This document shows positions 18,740-27,508 of a stretch of DNA of 64,000 nt, in pieces. A program made the position numbers and the translations under genes. The DNA is from Burkholderia sp. BCC1644. Its GTDB lineage: Bacteria > Pseudomonadota > Gammaproteobacteria > Burkholderiales > Burkholderiaceae. Below the pieces are notes generated by a model that searched no databases, was not told where the DNA came from, and saw only the letters and a program-made list of their open reading frames with translations. Location of the stretch: positions 62,001 to 126,000 of the forward strand of contig NZ_CADFEI010000016.1 in the NCBI RefSeq assembly GCF_902833225.1, read 5' to 3'. Position 1 is the first letter of the stretch. Each line of letters opens with the position of its first letter.

Positions 18740-19519
18740 ATGACCCGAGATCCCCGCCTCACCCTCAACGCGCGCCAGCAGGAATTGCTCGAATGGGTGC
18801 AGCGCGACGGCTTCGTGACCGTCGACGATCTCGCCGCGCACTTCGCGGTGACGCCGCAGACGATCCGCCGCGACGTGAACTGGCTCGCCGACCTGAACCT
18901 GCTGCGCCGCTACCACGGCGGCGCGAGCCTGCCGACCAGCTCGGAAAACGTGTCGTACACCGCGCGGCAGCGGATGTTCCACGACGAGAAGCGGCGCATC
19001 GCGGCGCTCGCGGCCTCGCACATCCCCGACCAGGCGTCGCTGTTCATCAACCTCGGCACGACGACCGAGGAAGTCGCGCGCGCGCTGAACCGCCATCACG
19101 GGCTGCACGTCGTCACGAACAACCTGAACGTCGCGTCGATGATGAGCGGTTACCCCGACTGCGAGGTGCTGATCACGGGCGGCATCGTGCGGCCATGGGA
19201 CAAGGGCATCGTCGGCGAGCTCGCGATCGACTTCATCCGGCAGTTCAAGGTCGACTACGCGATCATCGGCACGTCGGCGATCGAGGCCGACGGCACGCTG
19301 CGCGATTTCGACACGCGCGAGGTGCGCGTGGCCGAGGCGATCATGCAGCACGCGCGCACGGTCTACCTCGTGGCCGACCATTCGAAGGTCGGCCGCCCGG
19401 CACTGGTGCGCCAGGGCCACCTGAGCCAGGTGCACGCGCTCTTCACCGACAAGCCGCTGCCGCCCGAGATGGCCGACACGGTGGCCGCCGCCGGCACCCA
19501 GGTGTACGTCGCGGAATGA
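18740..19519 (+). CDS. glpR: DeoR/GlpR-family transcriptional repressor
   Basis: A 259-residue DeoR-family repressor. N-terminal HTH: RQQELLEWVQRDGFVTVDDLAAHF then VTPQTIRRDVNWL. The sugar-phosphate-sensing domain has NLGTTTEEVA and VGELAIDFIRQFKVDYAIIGTSAI, and ends VHALFTDKPLP. Sequence features and the position just before glpD-glpK-glpF support GlpR, the glycerol-3-phosphate-responsive repressor. The ATG at 18740 is chosen because the HTH begins right after it. About 1.1 kb separates it from glpD, with two small genes between. Confidence 0.88.
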   Translation: MTRDPRLTLNARQQELLEWVQRDGFVTVDDLAAHFAVTPQTIRRDVNWLADLNLLRRYHGGASLPTSSENVSYTARQRMFHDEKRRIAALAASHIPDQASLFINLGTTTEEVARALNRHHGLHVVTNNLNVASMMSGYPDCEVLITGGIVRPWDKGIVGELAIDFIRQFKVDYAIIGTSAIEADGTLRDFDTREVRVAEAIMQHARTVYLVADHSKVGRPALVRQGHLSQVHALFTDKPLPPEMADTVAAAGTQVYVAE

Positions 19520-19633
19520 CGGCCGCGATGCTGCACCGCACCTGAAACTTCAAGTGAAATCAAGAAGTTGGCGCTGCATGCGGACCGCTTGCGGCGGGCG
19601 TTCCTGTCAAACGGAAAATTAACGGGGCACGAT

Positions 19634-19662
19634 TTGTCGTTGCCCGCGCGCTCGACTAGACT
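19634..19662 (+). promoter_or_regulatory. Sigma70-like promoter upstream of the 65-aa gene
   Basis: TTGTCG (19634-19639), 17-bp spacer, TAGACT (19657-19662). It would give a leader of about 150 nt before the ATG at 19822. Confidence 0.5.
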
Positions 19663-19749
19663 CCAGTTCCCCGGCCCGTTCGCCCGATCCGCCTGTGCCA
19701 GGGCGTGTGCGAACCGCAGGGCCGGCGAATACAGCTTTCCCCCCAAGCC

Positions 19750-19765
19750 ATACCCCGCGGGGTAT
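19750..19765. promoter_or_regulatory. Perfect 16-bp palindrome ATACCCCGCGGGGTAT
   Basis: A perfect palindrome with G/C-tract half sites flanked by ATA/TAT, 57 bp upstream of the small gene. Sites of the form TACCC...GGGTA are bound by CsoR/RcnR/FrmR-type metal or formaldehyde sensors, so such an operator is possible. No gene for such a regulator is in the window. Confidence 0.4.
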
Positions 19766-19821
19766 CGCGCGTCGGCGTGTGCGCCGGCCGCGCGGGCAGT
19801 CCGATTGCCATGGAGAGAACG

Positions 19822-20019
19822 ATGCTGAGTCCGCATGAATTCGCCACGCTATTGCTTGTGAAGGACGCGCCTGATCAGCGCGACATGGATCGGGATGAAC
19901 TGGACATCCTGCTCGAACAGCAGCTCGTTCGCCTGGAAGGGCTCGGCTCGGGACGCAAATACTGCGTGACCGAGAGTGGCGACGCCGCGCTGCGATCCAT
20001 CAAGTACCGCTATTCGTGA
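19822..20019 (+). CDS. Small conserved-looking protein, 65 aa, function unknown
   Basis: Begins MLSPHEFATLLLVKD and contains ELDILLEQQLVRLEGLGSGRKYCVTESG, which looks like a small winged-helix or MarR-like beta-wing fragment. GGAGAG precedes the ATG at 19822 by five bases, a strong ribosome site, so I consider it real. The alternative ATG at 19810 overlaps that site. No function can be assigned. Confidence 0.7.
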   Translation: MLSPHEFATLLLVKDAPDQRDMDRDELDILLEQQLVRLEGLGSGRKYCVTESGDAALRSIKYRYS

Positions 20020-20040
20020 AATTCCGCCGTTCCTGACCTG

Positions 20041-20070
20041 ACCGCGCGGCCGGATTCCCGGCCACGCGGT
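20041..20070. terminator. Hairpin between convergent small genes
   Basis: A 13-bp arm pairs with a second 13-bp arm with one mismatch, between the 65-aa gene and the convergent lipoprotein gene. No T-tract, so terminator activity is uncertain. Confidence 0.4.
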
Positions 20071-20107
20071 CGCTTCCGCTTGCTCCGCCCGTTTACCGCA
20101 GCCCGCT

Positions 20108-20476
20108 TCAACCGCCGCGCAGCGTCGGATCGACCGCCGCCCGCCAACTGATGGCCTGTGCGCGCGCACCGTTGAAATACGCGATCCAGCCGGCGCGCGC
20201 CGCCGCGTCAGGCGCCACATAGTGGGTCGAAAGTTCGTTTACGAACGCACAATAGTTCGCTTCGGTCAGCCCGCGATACCGCTTCGCCACATACGCGTCG
20301 TACAGCGTCGAGTAGACCGGCTGCGCGTCCGCGCCCCAGTCGCGCGCCGTGCCGCCGCACGAGGTCTGCAGGTCGACGAACGACGGCGCCCGCCAGTTGC
20401 CGGTGAGCGGCGGCATGCCCGCGCTGCACCCCGCCAGAAGGACGGCGCACGCGCCGGCCCACATCCCAATACGCAT
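20108..20476 (-). CDS. Small lipoprotein, function unknown
   Basis: A 122-residue protein with a lipoprotein signal: MRIGMWAGACAVLLAGC, lipobox LAGC with Cys17 as the predicted lipidated residue. The mature part has two further cysteines (SCGG and NYCAF) and no recognised domain. Expected location is the periplasmic face of a membrane. It is divergent from glpD and shares its upstream region. Confidence 0.75.
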   Translation of the reverse strand: MRIGMWAGACAVLLAGCSAGMPPLTGNWRAPSFVDLQTSCGGTARDWGADAQPVYSTLYDAYVAKRYRGLTEANYCAFVNELSTHYVAPDAAARAGWIAYFNGARAQAISWRAAVDPTLRGG

Positions 20477-20545
20477 GATTCACCTCGCGAAACGGTCGAT
20501 TCTGCCAGTATCGTCCGGGATCGCGCCGCGCGCTACTGGCCCCGC

Positions 20546-20602
20546 TTTTTCGAACTTTACTTTTTCGATTTCGTTCGTTAAATTTCGAATTCGAACATTT
20601 CG
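20546..20602. promoter_or_regulatory. TTTCG-rich operator-like array upstream of glpD
   Basis: Five TTTCG pentamers (starting at 20548, 20563, 20569, 20583 and 20598) plus TTCGAA cores occur in 57 bp of AT-rich DNA just before glpD. Repeated TTTCG elements are known for DeoR-family repressors including GlpR, so this is the likely GlpR operator region controlling glpD and possibly the divergent lipoprotein gene. Confidence 0.6.
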
Positions 20603-20638
20603 TGTTCACCCTATTTCAACAGACGATAAGGACAGCAG

Positions 20639-22162
20639 GTGACCCAACCGAATCGCTACGATCTGCTCGTCGTCGGCGGCGGCATCAACGGCGCGGGCAT
20701 CGCGCGCGATGCGGCCGGCCGCGGCCTGTCGGTCATGCTCTGCGAGCAGGACGACCTCGCGTCGCACACGTCGTCGTCCAGCACGAAGCTGATTCACGGC
20801 GGCCTGCGTTACCTCGAGTACAACGAGTTCGGGCTGGTGCGCAAGGCACTGCAGGAGCGCGAGACGCTGCTGCGCGCGGCGCCGCACATCATGTGGCCGC
20901 TGCGCTTCGTGATGCCGCACATGCCGAACCTGCGTCCGGCCTGGCTGATCCGCATCGGCCTGTTCCTCTACGATCACCTCGCGAAGCGCGAACTGCTGCC
21001 CGGCTCGCGCGGCATCGACATGCGCCGCCATGCGGCCGGCGCGCCGCTGATCGACTCGATCAAGCGCGGCTTCGTGTATTCCGACGGCTGGGTCGACGAC
21101 GCCCGCCTCGTCGTGCTGAACGCGATGGATGCAAAGGAGCGCGGCGCCGAGATCCTGACGCGCACGAAGCTCGTCTCGGCCGAACGCCACGGCGACGAAT
21201 GGGAAGCGCGGCTGCAGCACGCCGACGGTTCGATCCGCGTCGTGCACGCGCGCGCGATCGCGAACGCGGCCGGCCCGTGGGTCGGCGAAGTCCTGCACGG
21301 CGCGCTCGGCCGCGGCGCGCAGCACAGCGTGCGGCTCGTGAAGGGCAGCCACATCATCACGCGCCGCCTGTTCGATCACGATCACGCGTACATCTTCCAG
21401 AACCCGGACAAGCGGATCATCTTCGCGATTCCGTACGAACACGACTTCACGCTGATCGGCACGACCGACGTCGAATACACGAACGATCCCGCGAAGGTCG
21501 CGATCGATCGCGACGAGACGCAATACCTGTGCGATTCGATCAACCGCTACTTCAAGCGCAAGATCTCGCCGGCCGACGTGCACTGGACCTACTCGGGCGT
21601 GCGCCCGCTGCTCGAGGACGAGAACGCGACGAACGCGTCGGCCGTCACGCGCGACTACCGCCTCGAGCTCGACGACGGCGCGGGCGCCCCGCTGCTGTCG
21701 GTGTTCGGCGGCAAGATCACGACGTTCCGCAAGCTCGCGGAAGAAGCCGGCGACATGCTTTGCCGCGCGCTCGGCCGCGACGCGAAAACCTGGACGGCCG
21801 GCGTCGCATTGCCGGGCGGCGACATCGCGAACGCGAAGTTCGACGTATTTGCCGGCGCGTTCGCGAAACGCCACCCGTGGCTGCCCGCCGCGCTCGCCCG
21901 CCGCTATGCGCGTGCGTACGGCACGCGCGCGGAGCGCGTGGTCGACGGCGCGACGTCGCTCGCCGATCTCGGCGCCGAAATCGCGCCGGGCATCCACGAC
22001 GCCGAACTGCGCTACCTGCGCGACGCCGAATGGGCAACCTGCGCGCAGGACGTGCTGTGGCGCCGCTCGAAGCTCGGCCTGCACGTCACGCCGGGCACGC
22101 TCGATGCGGTGACGGCCGCGGTCGACGCATGGTTCGCCGCCGCGCACGCGCCGCACGCGTGA
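20639..22162 (+). CDS. glpD: Aerobic glycerol-3-phosphate dehydrogenase
   Basis: FAD-dependent oxidation of sn-glycerol 3-phosphate to dihydroxyacetone phosphate, feeding electrons to ubiquinone; peripheral inner-membrane enzyme. The 507-residue product starts with the FAD-binding GGGINGAGIARDAAGRG (13-29), has SSSSTKLIHGGLRYLE and the DAO-type core, and a C-terminal domain with DVLWRRSKLGLH. GTG start at 20639 preceded by AAGGAC. First gene of glpD-glpK-glpF, with 105 bp to glpK. Probably repressed by the GlpR-like protein through the TTTCG-rich array directly upstream. Confidence 0.96.
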   Translation: MTQPNRYDLLVVGGGINGAGIARDAAGRGLSVMLCEQDDLASHTSSSSTKLIHGGLRYLEYNEFGLVRKALQERETLLRAAPHIMWPLRFVMPHMPNLRPAWLIRIGLFLYDHLAKRELLPGSRGIDMRRHAAGAPLIDSIKRGFVYSDGWVDDARLVVLNAMDAKERGAEILTRTKLVSAERHGDEWEARLQHADGSIRVVHARAIANAAGPWVGEVLHGALGRGAQHSVRLVKGSHIITRRLFDHDHAYIFQNPDKRIIFAIPYEHDFTLIGTTDVEYTNDPAKVAIDRDETQYLCDSINRYFKRKISPADVHWTYSGVRPLLEDENATNASAVTRDYRLELDDGAGAPLLSVFGGKITTFRKLAEEAGDMLCRALGRDAKTWTAGVALPGGDIANAKFDVFAGAFAKRHPWLPAALARRYARAYGTRAERVVDGATSLADLGAEIAPGIHDAELRYLRDAEWATCAQDVLWRRSKLGLHVTPGTLDAVTAAVDAWFAAAHAPHA

Positions 22163-22267
22163 TCCGAATGCAGTTGCAGTTGTCTTACCGACGTTGACTC
22201 ACCGACGCGCCGCCCCACATGCGGCGCGCATCACAACTACGCCAATTCACGGATGGAGATGAGAGAC

Positions 22268-23770
22268 ATGCAGGACCAGTACATCCTCGCGCTTGACCAG
22301 GGCACCACGAGTTCCCGCGCGATGCTGTTCGATCGCCAGGGCAATATCGTATCGATCGCCCAGAAGGAATTCGAACAGATCTACCCGCAACCCGGCTGGG
22401 TCGAGCACGACCCGCAGGAAATCTGGTCGACGCAAGCCGGCGTCGCCGCTGAAGCCGTCACGCGCACCGGCATGAACGGCACGTCGATCGCCGCGATCGG
22501 CATCACGAACCAGCGCGAAACGACCATCGTCTGGGACCGCGAGACGGGCCAGCCCGTCTACAACGCGATCGTCTGGCAGGACCGCCGCACGGCCGACTTC
22601 TGCGACTCGCTGAAGAAGCAGGGTCTCGAGGCAAAGGTGCGCGCGAAGACCGGCCTGCCGATCGACTCGTACTTCTCCGGGACCAAGATCCGCTGGATTC
22701 TCGACAACGTGCCGGGCGCACGCGAGAAGGCCAAGCAGGGCAAGCTCGCATTCGGCACCGTCGACAGCTGGCTCGTGTGGAACTTCACGAAGCACGAACT
22801 GCACGTGACCGACGTGACGAACGCATCGCGCACGATGCTGTTCAACATCCACACGCGCGAATGGGACAACGAGCTGCTCGAACTGCTCGACATCCCGCGC
22901 AGCATGCTGCCGGAAGTGAAGGCGTCGTCGGAAATCTACGGCTACACGAAGACGACCGTGTTCGCATCGAAGATCCCGCTCGCGGGCATCGCCGGCGACC
23001 AGCAGGCGGCGCTGTTCGGCCAGATGTGCACGACGTCGGGCATGGTGAAGAACACCTACGGCACCGGCTGCTTCCTGATGATGAACACCGGCAACAAGCC
23101 GATCGAGTCGAAGAACAACCTCGTCACGACGATCGCATGGCAGGTCGGCGACGACGTGCAGTACGCGCTCGAAGGCAGCATCTTCATCGCGGGCGCGGTC
23201 GTGCAGTGGCTGCGCGACGGCATGGGCATCATCAAGAGCGCGGCTGAAATCGAAGCGCTCGCCGCGAGCGTGCCGCACACCGACGGCGTCTACCTCGTGC
23301 CCGCGTTCGCCGGCCTCGGCGCGCCGCACTGGAACGCACGGGCACGCGGCTCGGTATTCGGCGTCACGCGCGGCACGACCTCCGCGCACCTCGCACGCGC
23401 GGCGCTCGACGCGATCGCGTACCAGTCGCTCGACGTGCTGGCCGCGATGGAAGCCGATTCGGGCATCAGCATCGGCGAGCTGCGCGTCGACGGCGGCGCG
23501 AGTGCGAACGACCTGCTGATGCAGTTCCAGGCCGACCTGCTCGGCGTCGATGCCGTGCGTCCGCAGATCACCGAGACGACCGCGCTCGGCGCGGCCTACC
23601 TCGCGGGCCTCGCGATCGGCTACTGGAAGAATCTCGACGAAGTGCGCGACCAGTGGCAGCTCGATCGCCGCTTTGCACCGTCGATGCCGAAGGAGCAGGT
23701 CGAACGCTGCATGTCCGGCTGGCAGCGTGCGGTGCGCGCTGCGAAGGCATGGGCCGACGATACCCAGTAA
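22268..23770 (+). CDS. glpK: Glycerol kinase
   Basis: Phosphorylates glycerol to sn-glycerol 3-phosphate; cytoplasmic FGGY-family kinase, 500 aa (E. coli enzyme is about 502). Visible motifs: [16 protein letters not shown] at the N-terminus, [53 protein letters not shown] and [16 protein letters not shown]. The ATG at 22268 follows GAGATGAGAG; the ATG codons at 22253 and 22259 overlap that site. Works with the facilitator encoded 81 bp downstream, which supplies glycerol. Confidence 0.97.
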   Translation: MQDQYILALDQGTTSSRAMLFDRQGNIVSIAQKEFEQIYPQPGWVEHDPQEIWSTQAGVAAEAVTRTGMNGTSIAAIGITNQRETTIVWDRETGQPVYNAIVWQDRRTADFCDSLKKQGLEAKVRAKTGLPIDSYFSGTKIRWILDNVPGAREKAKQGKLAFGTVDSWLVWNFTKHELHVTDVTNASRTMLFNIHTREWDNELLELLDIPRSMLPEVKASSEIYGYTKTTVFASKIPLAGIAGDQQAALFGQMCTTSGMVKNTYGTGCFLMMNTGNKPIESKNNLVTTIAWQVGDDVQYALEGSIFIAGAVVQWLRDGMGIIKSAAEIEALAASVPHTDGVYLVPAFAGLGAPHWNARARGSVFGVTRGTTSAHLARAALDAIAYQSLDVLAAMEADSGISIGELRVDGGASANDLLMQFQADLLGVDAVRPQITETTALGAAYLAGLAIGYWKNLDEVRDQWQLDRRFAPSMPKEQVERCMSGWQRAVRAAKAWADDTQ

Positions 23771-23851
23771 TCGTCAGCCATCCATACGAAATACAACAAC
23801 ACCGGCGGACCGCGCAACCCGCGAGTCCGCCGCGACATACGAGAGACAACC

Positions 23852-24568
23852 ATGTCACCTTATATTGCAGAATTCATCGGCACGGCGATCCTCGTGCTGC
23901 TCGGCAACGGCGCGGTCGCAAACGTGCTGCTTGCAAAGACCAAGGGCAAAGGCGCGGACCTGATCGTGATCGTGATGGGCTGGGCGATGGCCGTATTCGT
24001 CGCCGTGTACGTGACCGCGTCGTTCAGCGGCGCGCACCTGAACCCGATCGTCACGATCAGCCTCGCGCTCGCGGGCAAGTTCGCGTGGTCGAAAGTCGGC
24101 GGCTACATCCTCGCGCAGATGCTCGGCGGGATGGCGGGCGCGCTGCTCGTGTGGCTCGCCTATCGCCAGCACTTCGCGAAGGAAGCCGATGCCGACCTGA
24201 AGCTCGCGGTGTTCTGCACGGCGCCGGCGATCCGCAGCGTCACGCACAACGTGCTGACCGAAGCGATCTGCACGTTCGTGCTGATCCTCGGCGTGCTGTA
24301 CCTCGCGTCGCCGCAGGTCGGCCTCGGCGCACTCGACGCACTGCCCGTCGGCCTGCTCGTGCTCGGCATCGGCATCTCGCTCGGCGGCCCGACCGGCTAT
24401 GCGATGAGCCCCGCGCGCGACCTGTCGCCGCGCATCATGCACGCGCTGCTGCCGATTCCCGGCAAGCGCGACAGCGACTGGCGCTATGCATGGGTGCCCG
24501 TCGTCGGCCCGCTGCTCGGCGGCGCCGCGGCGGCCGGGCTGTATCTGCACCTGCATTCCACGATCTGA
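23852..24568 (+). CDS. glpF: Glycerol facilitator-like MIP channel with variant NPA motifs
   Basis: An aquaglyceroporin-family inner-membrane channel of 238 aa with six predicted helices. In place of the two canonical Asn-Pro-Ala boxes it has AHLNPIVTI and AMSPARDLSPR, so the first is NPI and the second SPA; the selectivity-filter Arg of the second box is kept. Located as third gene after glpD and glpK, which supports glycerol uptake. GAGAGA before the ATG at 23852. The altered boxes could change gating or selectivity. Confidence 0.92.
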   Translation: MSPYIAEFIGTAILVLLGNGAVANVLLAKTKGKGADLIVIVMGWAMAVFVAVYVTASFSGAHLNPIVTISLALAGKFAWSKVGGYILAQMLGGMAGALLVWLAYRQHFAKEADADLKLAVFCTAPAIRSVTHNVLTEAICTFVLILGVLYLASPQVGLGALDALPVGLLVLGIGISLGGPTGYAMSPARDLSPRIMHALLPIPGKRDSDWRYAWVPVVGPLLGGAAAAGLYLHLHSTI

Positions 24569-24580
24569 TCGCGGTTTGAA

Positions 24581-24613
24581 CGAAGCGCGCGGCGTTCGGC
24601 GTCGCGCGCTTCG
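24581..24613. terminator. Hairpin between convergent glpF and ferredoxin reductase genes
   Basis: An 11-bp perfect stem, CGAAGCGCGCG / CGCGCGCTTCG, with an 11-nt loop, 12 bp after the glpF stop. No clear T-run; likely a terminator by position. Confidence 0.5.
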
Positions 24614-24651
24614 CACGTTCCTTCGCACCTCCCTTCCCCGCTTCCATTCCG

Positions 24652-25902
24652 CTACCGGTCGCTCGCGGCCGTCACCAGCGACTTGAGCTTCACGTCGACA
24701 TCCGCGACGACAGCCCGCGTCACGTCGATTCCGCGCTCGACCAGCATTCTCGCCACCCGCATTTCCTTGATGAATGCCGATGCACGGCCGAAGCCGCTTG
24801 CGGCGACGAGCCGCTCGTGCGCGTCGAAATGGAAATGGATTTCCGCGTCGTCGCCAAGCGTGCGCGCGACCGACCGCTCGCCCAGCGCCGGCTCCCCGGC
24901 GACCTGCAACTGCGCGTCGTATTGATCGGACCAGAACCACGGCGTGTCGCGATACGGCTCGTCCGCGCCGAGCATGTTGCGGGCTGCGACGCGCGCCTGC
25001 GTCTCGGCACCGTGCCACGTCTCCTGCCGGACCAGCCGCCCCGATGAAGCGCTCGGAAACACCGCGACATCGCCGGCCGCATAGATGCCGCGCATCGATG
25101 TCTCGAGCCGTGCGTTCACGACGATCCCGCGCTCGACCGTGAGCCCCGCGTCTCGCGCGAGTTCGTCGGCCGGTTCGATGCCGATGCCGGCGACGACCGT
25201 ATCGGCGATCAGCGTGTCGCCATCGTCGAGCACGACGGCAAGCGCGCCGCCGGACGTCCGTTCGATCGCGACGGGTGTCCGGCGCACGCGGATCGTCACG
25301 CCCTGCTGCTCGTGAAGCGCGTGCACGCGTGTCGCGATCGCTTCCGGCACCGCTCGGCCGAGCAGGCGCGGCGCCGCATCGAGCACCGTCACGCGGCAAC
25401 CGCGCCGTCGCGCCGACGCCGCGACTTCGAGACCGACGAAACCGCCGCCGATCAGCACGATCCGCGCGTCGGGCACGAGCCGCGCACCGAGTACCGCCGC
25501 ATCGTCGAGCGTGCGCAACGCGAACACGCCGTCGAGCGTCGCGCCCGGAATGGCAAGACGACGCGCGCGACCGCCGGTCGCGAGCAGCAGCGCAGCGCAG
25601 GAAAACACCCGCCCGCCGGACACGCGCACTTCGCGTGCATGCGGATCGATGCGCTCGACGGTTCCGACAACCGGCTCGATGCCATCCGCCGCCCATGCGT
25701 CCGGATCGCGCAACCGGCATTGCGCTGCGCTGCGCTCGCCCGTCAGCACGCCTTTCGACAACGGCGGCCGTTCGTACGGCAGGTGCGCCTCCGCGCCGAT
25801 CAGCACGATGCGCCCGCGCCAGCCGGATTCACGCAGCACCTGCGCCGCGCGGCCGCCCGCATGGCCGGCGCCGACGATCGCCATCACCTGGTCATGGGTC
25901 AT
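24652..25902 (-). CDS. FAD-dependent ferredoxin reductase, MocF-like
   Basis: A 416-residue pyridine-nucleotide-disulphide oxidoreductase of the ferredoxin-reductase (rubredoxin/putidaredoxin reductase) type. FAD-binding VGAGHAGGRAAQ near residue 10, PYERPPLSKGVL, NAD-binding IGGGFVGLEVAASARRRG, and the second FAD motif GIYAAGDVA. No disulphide redox CxxxxC pair, as expected. It follows the Rieske ferredoxin gene by 4 bp, so it probably transfers NADH electrons to that ferredoxin and then to the desaturase-like oxygenase. This order of components recalls rhizopine MocD-MocE-MocF; substrate inferred, not shown. Confidence 0.87.
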   Translation of the reverse strand: MTHDQVMAIVGAGHAGGRAAQVLRESGWRGRIVLIGAEAHLPYERPPLSKGVLTGERSAAQCRLRDPDAWAADGIEPVVGTVERIDPHAREVRVSGGRVFSCAALLLATGGRARRLAIPGATLDGVFALRTLDDAAVLGARLVPDARIVLIGGGFVGLEVAASARRRGCRVTVLDAAPRLLGRAVPEAIATRVHALHEQQGVTIRVRRTPVAIERTSGGALAVVLDDGDTLIADTVVAGIGIEPADELARDAGLTVERGIVVNARLETSMRGIYAAGDVAVFPSASSGRLVRQETWHGAETQARVAARNMLGADEPYRDTPWFWSDQYDAQLQVAGEPALGERSVARTLGDDAEIHFHFDAHERLVAASGFGRASAFIKEMRVARMLVERGIDVTRAVVADVDVKLKSLVTAASDR

Positions 25903-25906
25903 CGCG

Positions 25907-26215
25907 TCACACCTCGATCAGGATGCGACCGTCTTCGATCTTCGCGCGGTACGTGCGCAGCTTCTCGCACGCGGGCGCCGACAGCGGCCGGCCGTCGCGC
26001 ACGTCGAAGCGCCCGTTGTGCTTCGGGCACTCGATCACGTGATCCATCACGAACCCGTCCGCGAGATGCACCTGCTCGTGCGTGCACAGGCCGTCGCTCG
26101 CATAGACCTGCCCGTCGATGCGGTAGATCGCGTACGTGCGGCCGTCGTGGTCGAAGCGTGCGACGTCTTCATCGTCGATATCGTCTAGCGCGCCGGTGTC
26201 GATCCATTGCGTCAT
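25907..26215 (-). CDS. Rieske-type [2Fe-2S] ferredoxin, MocE-like
   Basis: A 102-residue soluble Rieske ferredoxin. The cluster ligands are Cys44-x-His46 (CTHEQ) and Cys63-x2-His66 (CPKHNGRFD). Length and motifs match the MocE group of ferredoxins that serve ring or side-chain oxygenases. It sits between the desaturase-like gene (36 bp upstream) and the reductase gene (4 bp downstream), so the three form one operon and most likely one electron-transfer chain. Confidence 0.92.
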   Translation of the reverse strand: MTQWIDTGALDDIDDEDVARFDHDGRTYAIYRIDGQVYASDGLCTHEQVHLADGFVMDHVIECPKHNGRFDVRDGRPLSAPACEKLRTYRAKIEDGRILIEV

Positions 26216-26251
26216 GTTGCGTGTCTCCCTGGTTGGCGGGTTCGATGGCCG

Positions 26252-27334
26252 TCACGCACGCGCGGCATCCGGCACGGGCCGCACGACATAGTCGGACGGG
26301 TCGCGTGTCTGCCGGACCAGCGCCGGCACGATCTCCGCGTACGCGGCCAGCGTGCTGCGGTACGGCGGCGGCATGTCGGCCTTCACGGCATCGTGCAGCT
26401 TCGGCAGCGCGTGGAACGGCACCATCGGGAACATGTGGTGTTCGACGTGATAGTTCATGTTCCAGTACAGGAAACGGAACACCGGATTCATCATCACGGT
26501 GCGGCAGTTGCGCCGGTGATCGAGTACGTTCTCGGGCATGCCCGCGTGCTGCGTCAGGCCGAAGACCAGGTACAGCCATGCGCCGTAGAGACTCGGCAGC
26601 CCGATGTAGAGCAGCGGCAGGATCGTGCGCCAGTAAAGCGACGCCGCGATCACGAGTGCGTAGACCGCGAGATGGATGCGCGACTCGCGCACGACCTTCG
26701 GCCATTCCGATTCGGGCACGTAGGTGCGCTCCTCGTCGTCGAGCCTCCCGCTGAACGACACCGCGATCATCTTGCGCAGCTCGCCGGCCACATGCTTCAG
26801 CGCGACGACGTTCAGCGCGAGCGCGAGCCAGTCGGTCGGCTTCGGCGCGGCGATTTCCGGATCGCGTCCGACAACCAGCGTATCGGTGTGGTGGCGCGCA
26901 TGGCTCCAGCGCCATGCGGTCGCGCGGCGGAACACCTGGAACGACGCGACCTGGTACAGCACGTCGTTCATCCAGCGCGTCCGGAACGCGGTGCCATGCC
27001 CGCATTCGTGCCAGCGCGAATCGGCCGGACTGCAGTAAAGCGTGCCGTACACGAAGAACGCGGGGATCGCCCACGCCGAATGCGCGCGCCACGCCAGCCA
27101 CGCGAGCCCGCCGCTGATCGCGATCGCCGCGTACCAGATCAGCGTGTCGCGAATCGCGCGCGCATCGCCGCGCTGCATCAACTGCTTCATCAGCGGCCGG
27201 GGCACCGCGCACCGGTACCACGCGGCATTGGCGAGCCCCGCCGCTTGCGCGCGCTCGCCGGCGCCGCCGATCATTCGGTATTCCTGACGGCGTGCCGCCG
27301 TGCGCTCGCGCGCCTGGTCGTCGGATTGGGCCAC
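26252..27334 (-). CDS. Membrane fatty-acid-desaturase-like diiron oxygenase, MocD-like
   Basis: A 360-residue inner-membrane protein with the three histidine boxes of membrane diiron desaturases/hydroxylases: HECGH (109-113), HARHH (145-149) and HVEHH (296-300), and hydrophobic segments around 65-80, 88-100, 222-233 and 240-258. Within this superfamily the adjacent Rieske ferredoxin and FAD reductase point to the rhizopine MocD group rather than lipid desaturases. Predicted role: O2-dependent hydroxylation or O-demethylation of a small substrate related to inositol. First gene of its operon, divergent from the LacI-type regulator gene. Alternative: a true acyl desaturase. Confidence 0.85.
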   Translation of the reverse strand: MAQSDDQARERTAARRQEYRMIGGAGERAQAAGLANAAWYRCAVPRPLMKQLMQRGDARAIRDTLIWYAAIAISGGLAWLAWRAHSAWAIPAFFVYGTLYCSPADSRWHECGHGTAFRTRWMNDVLYQVASFQVFRRATAWRWSHARHHTDTLVVGRDPEIAAPKPTDWLALALNVVALKHVAGELRKMIAVSFSGRLDDEERTYVPESEWPKVVRESRIHLAVYALVIAASLYWRTILPLLYIGLPSLYGAWLYLVFGLTQHAGMPENVLDHRRNCRTVMMNPVFRFLYWNMNYHVEHHMFPMVPFHALPKLHDAVKADMPPPYRSTLAAYAEIVPALVRQTRDPSDYVVRPVPDAARA

Positions 27335-27430
27335 GTCTGTCTCCCTGGATTCTTGTGCGAGGAAAGCGCAACGCGCGCTTCACCATGGATTCAAAATTAG
27401 GCGTCCGACCGCTTCCGCTCAATCGAAACG

Positions 27431-27448
27431 TTGACGAAATTTCGCCAT
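27431..27448. promoter_or_regulatory. Candidate LacI-type operator, copy 1
   Basis: TTGACGAAATTTCGCCAT, an imperfect inverted repeat in the 174-bp gap between the desaturase-like gene and the LacI-type gene. It matches 15 of 18 bases of the reverse complement of the site at 28626-28643. Location suits control of both divergent transcripts. Confidence 0.6.
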
Positions 27449-27508
27449 CGCTTTAGCGTTTCCGGCAACGCCACGCGATCGATGGCGACCTCAACGATGG
27501 AGACGACC

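Larger units (their letters stand above)
19520..19821. other. 302-bp leader region with promoter and 16-bp palindrome
   Basis: No supported gene. It contains a sigma70-like promoter (19634-19662) and a perfect 16-bp palindrome (19750-19765) before the small gene at 19822. Confidence 0.5.
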
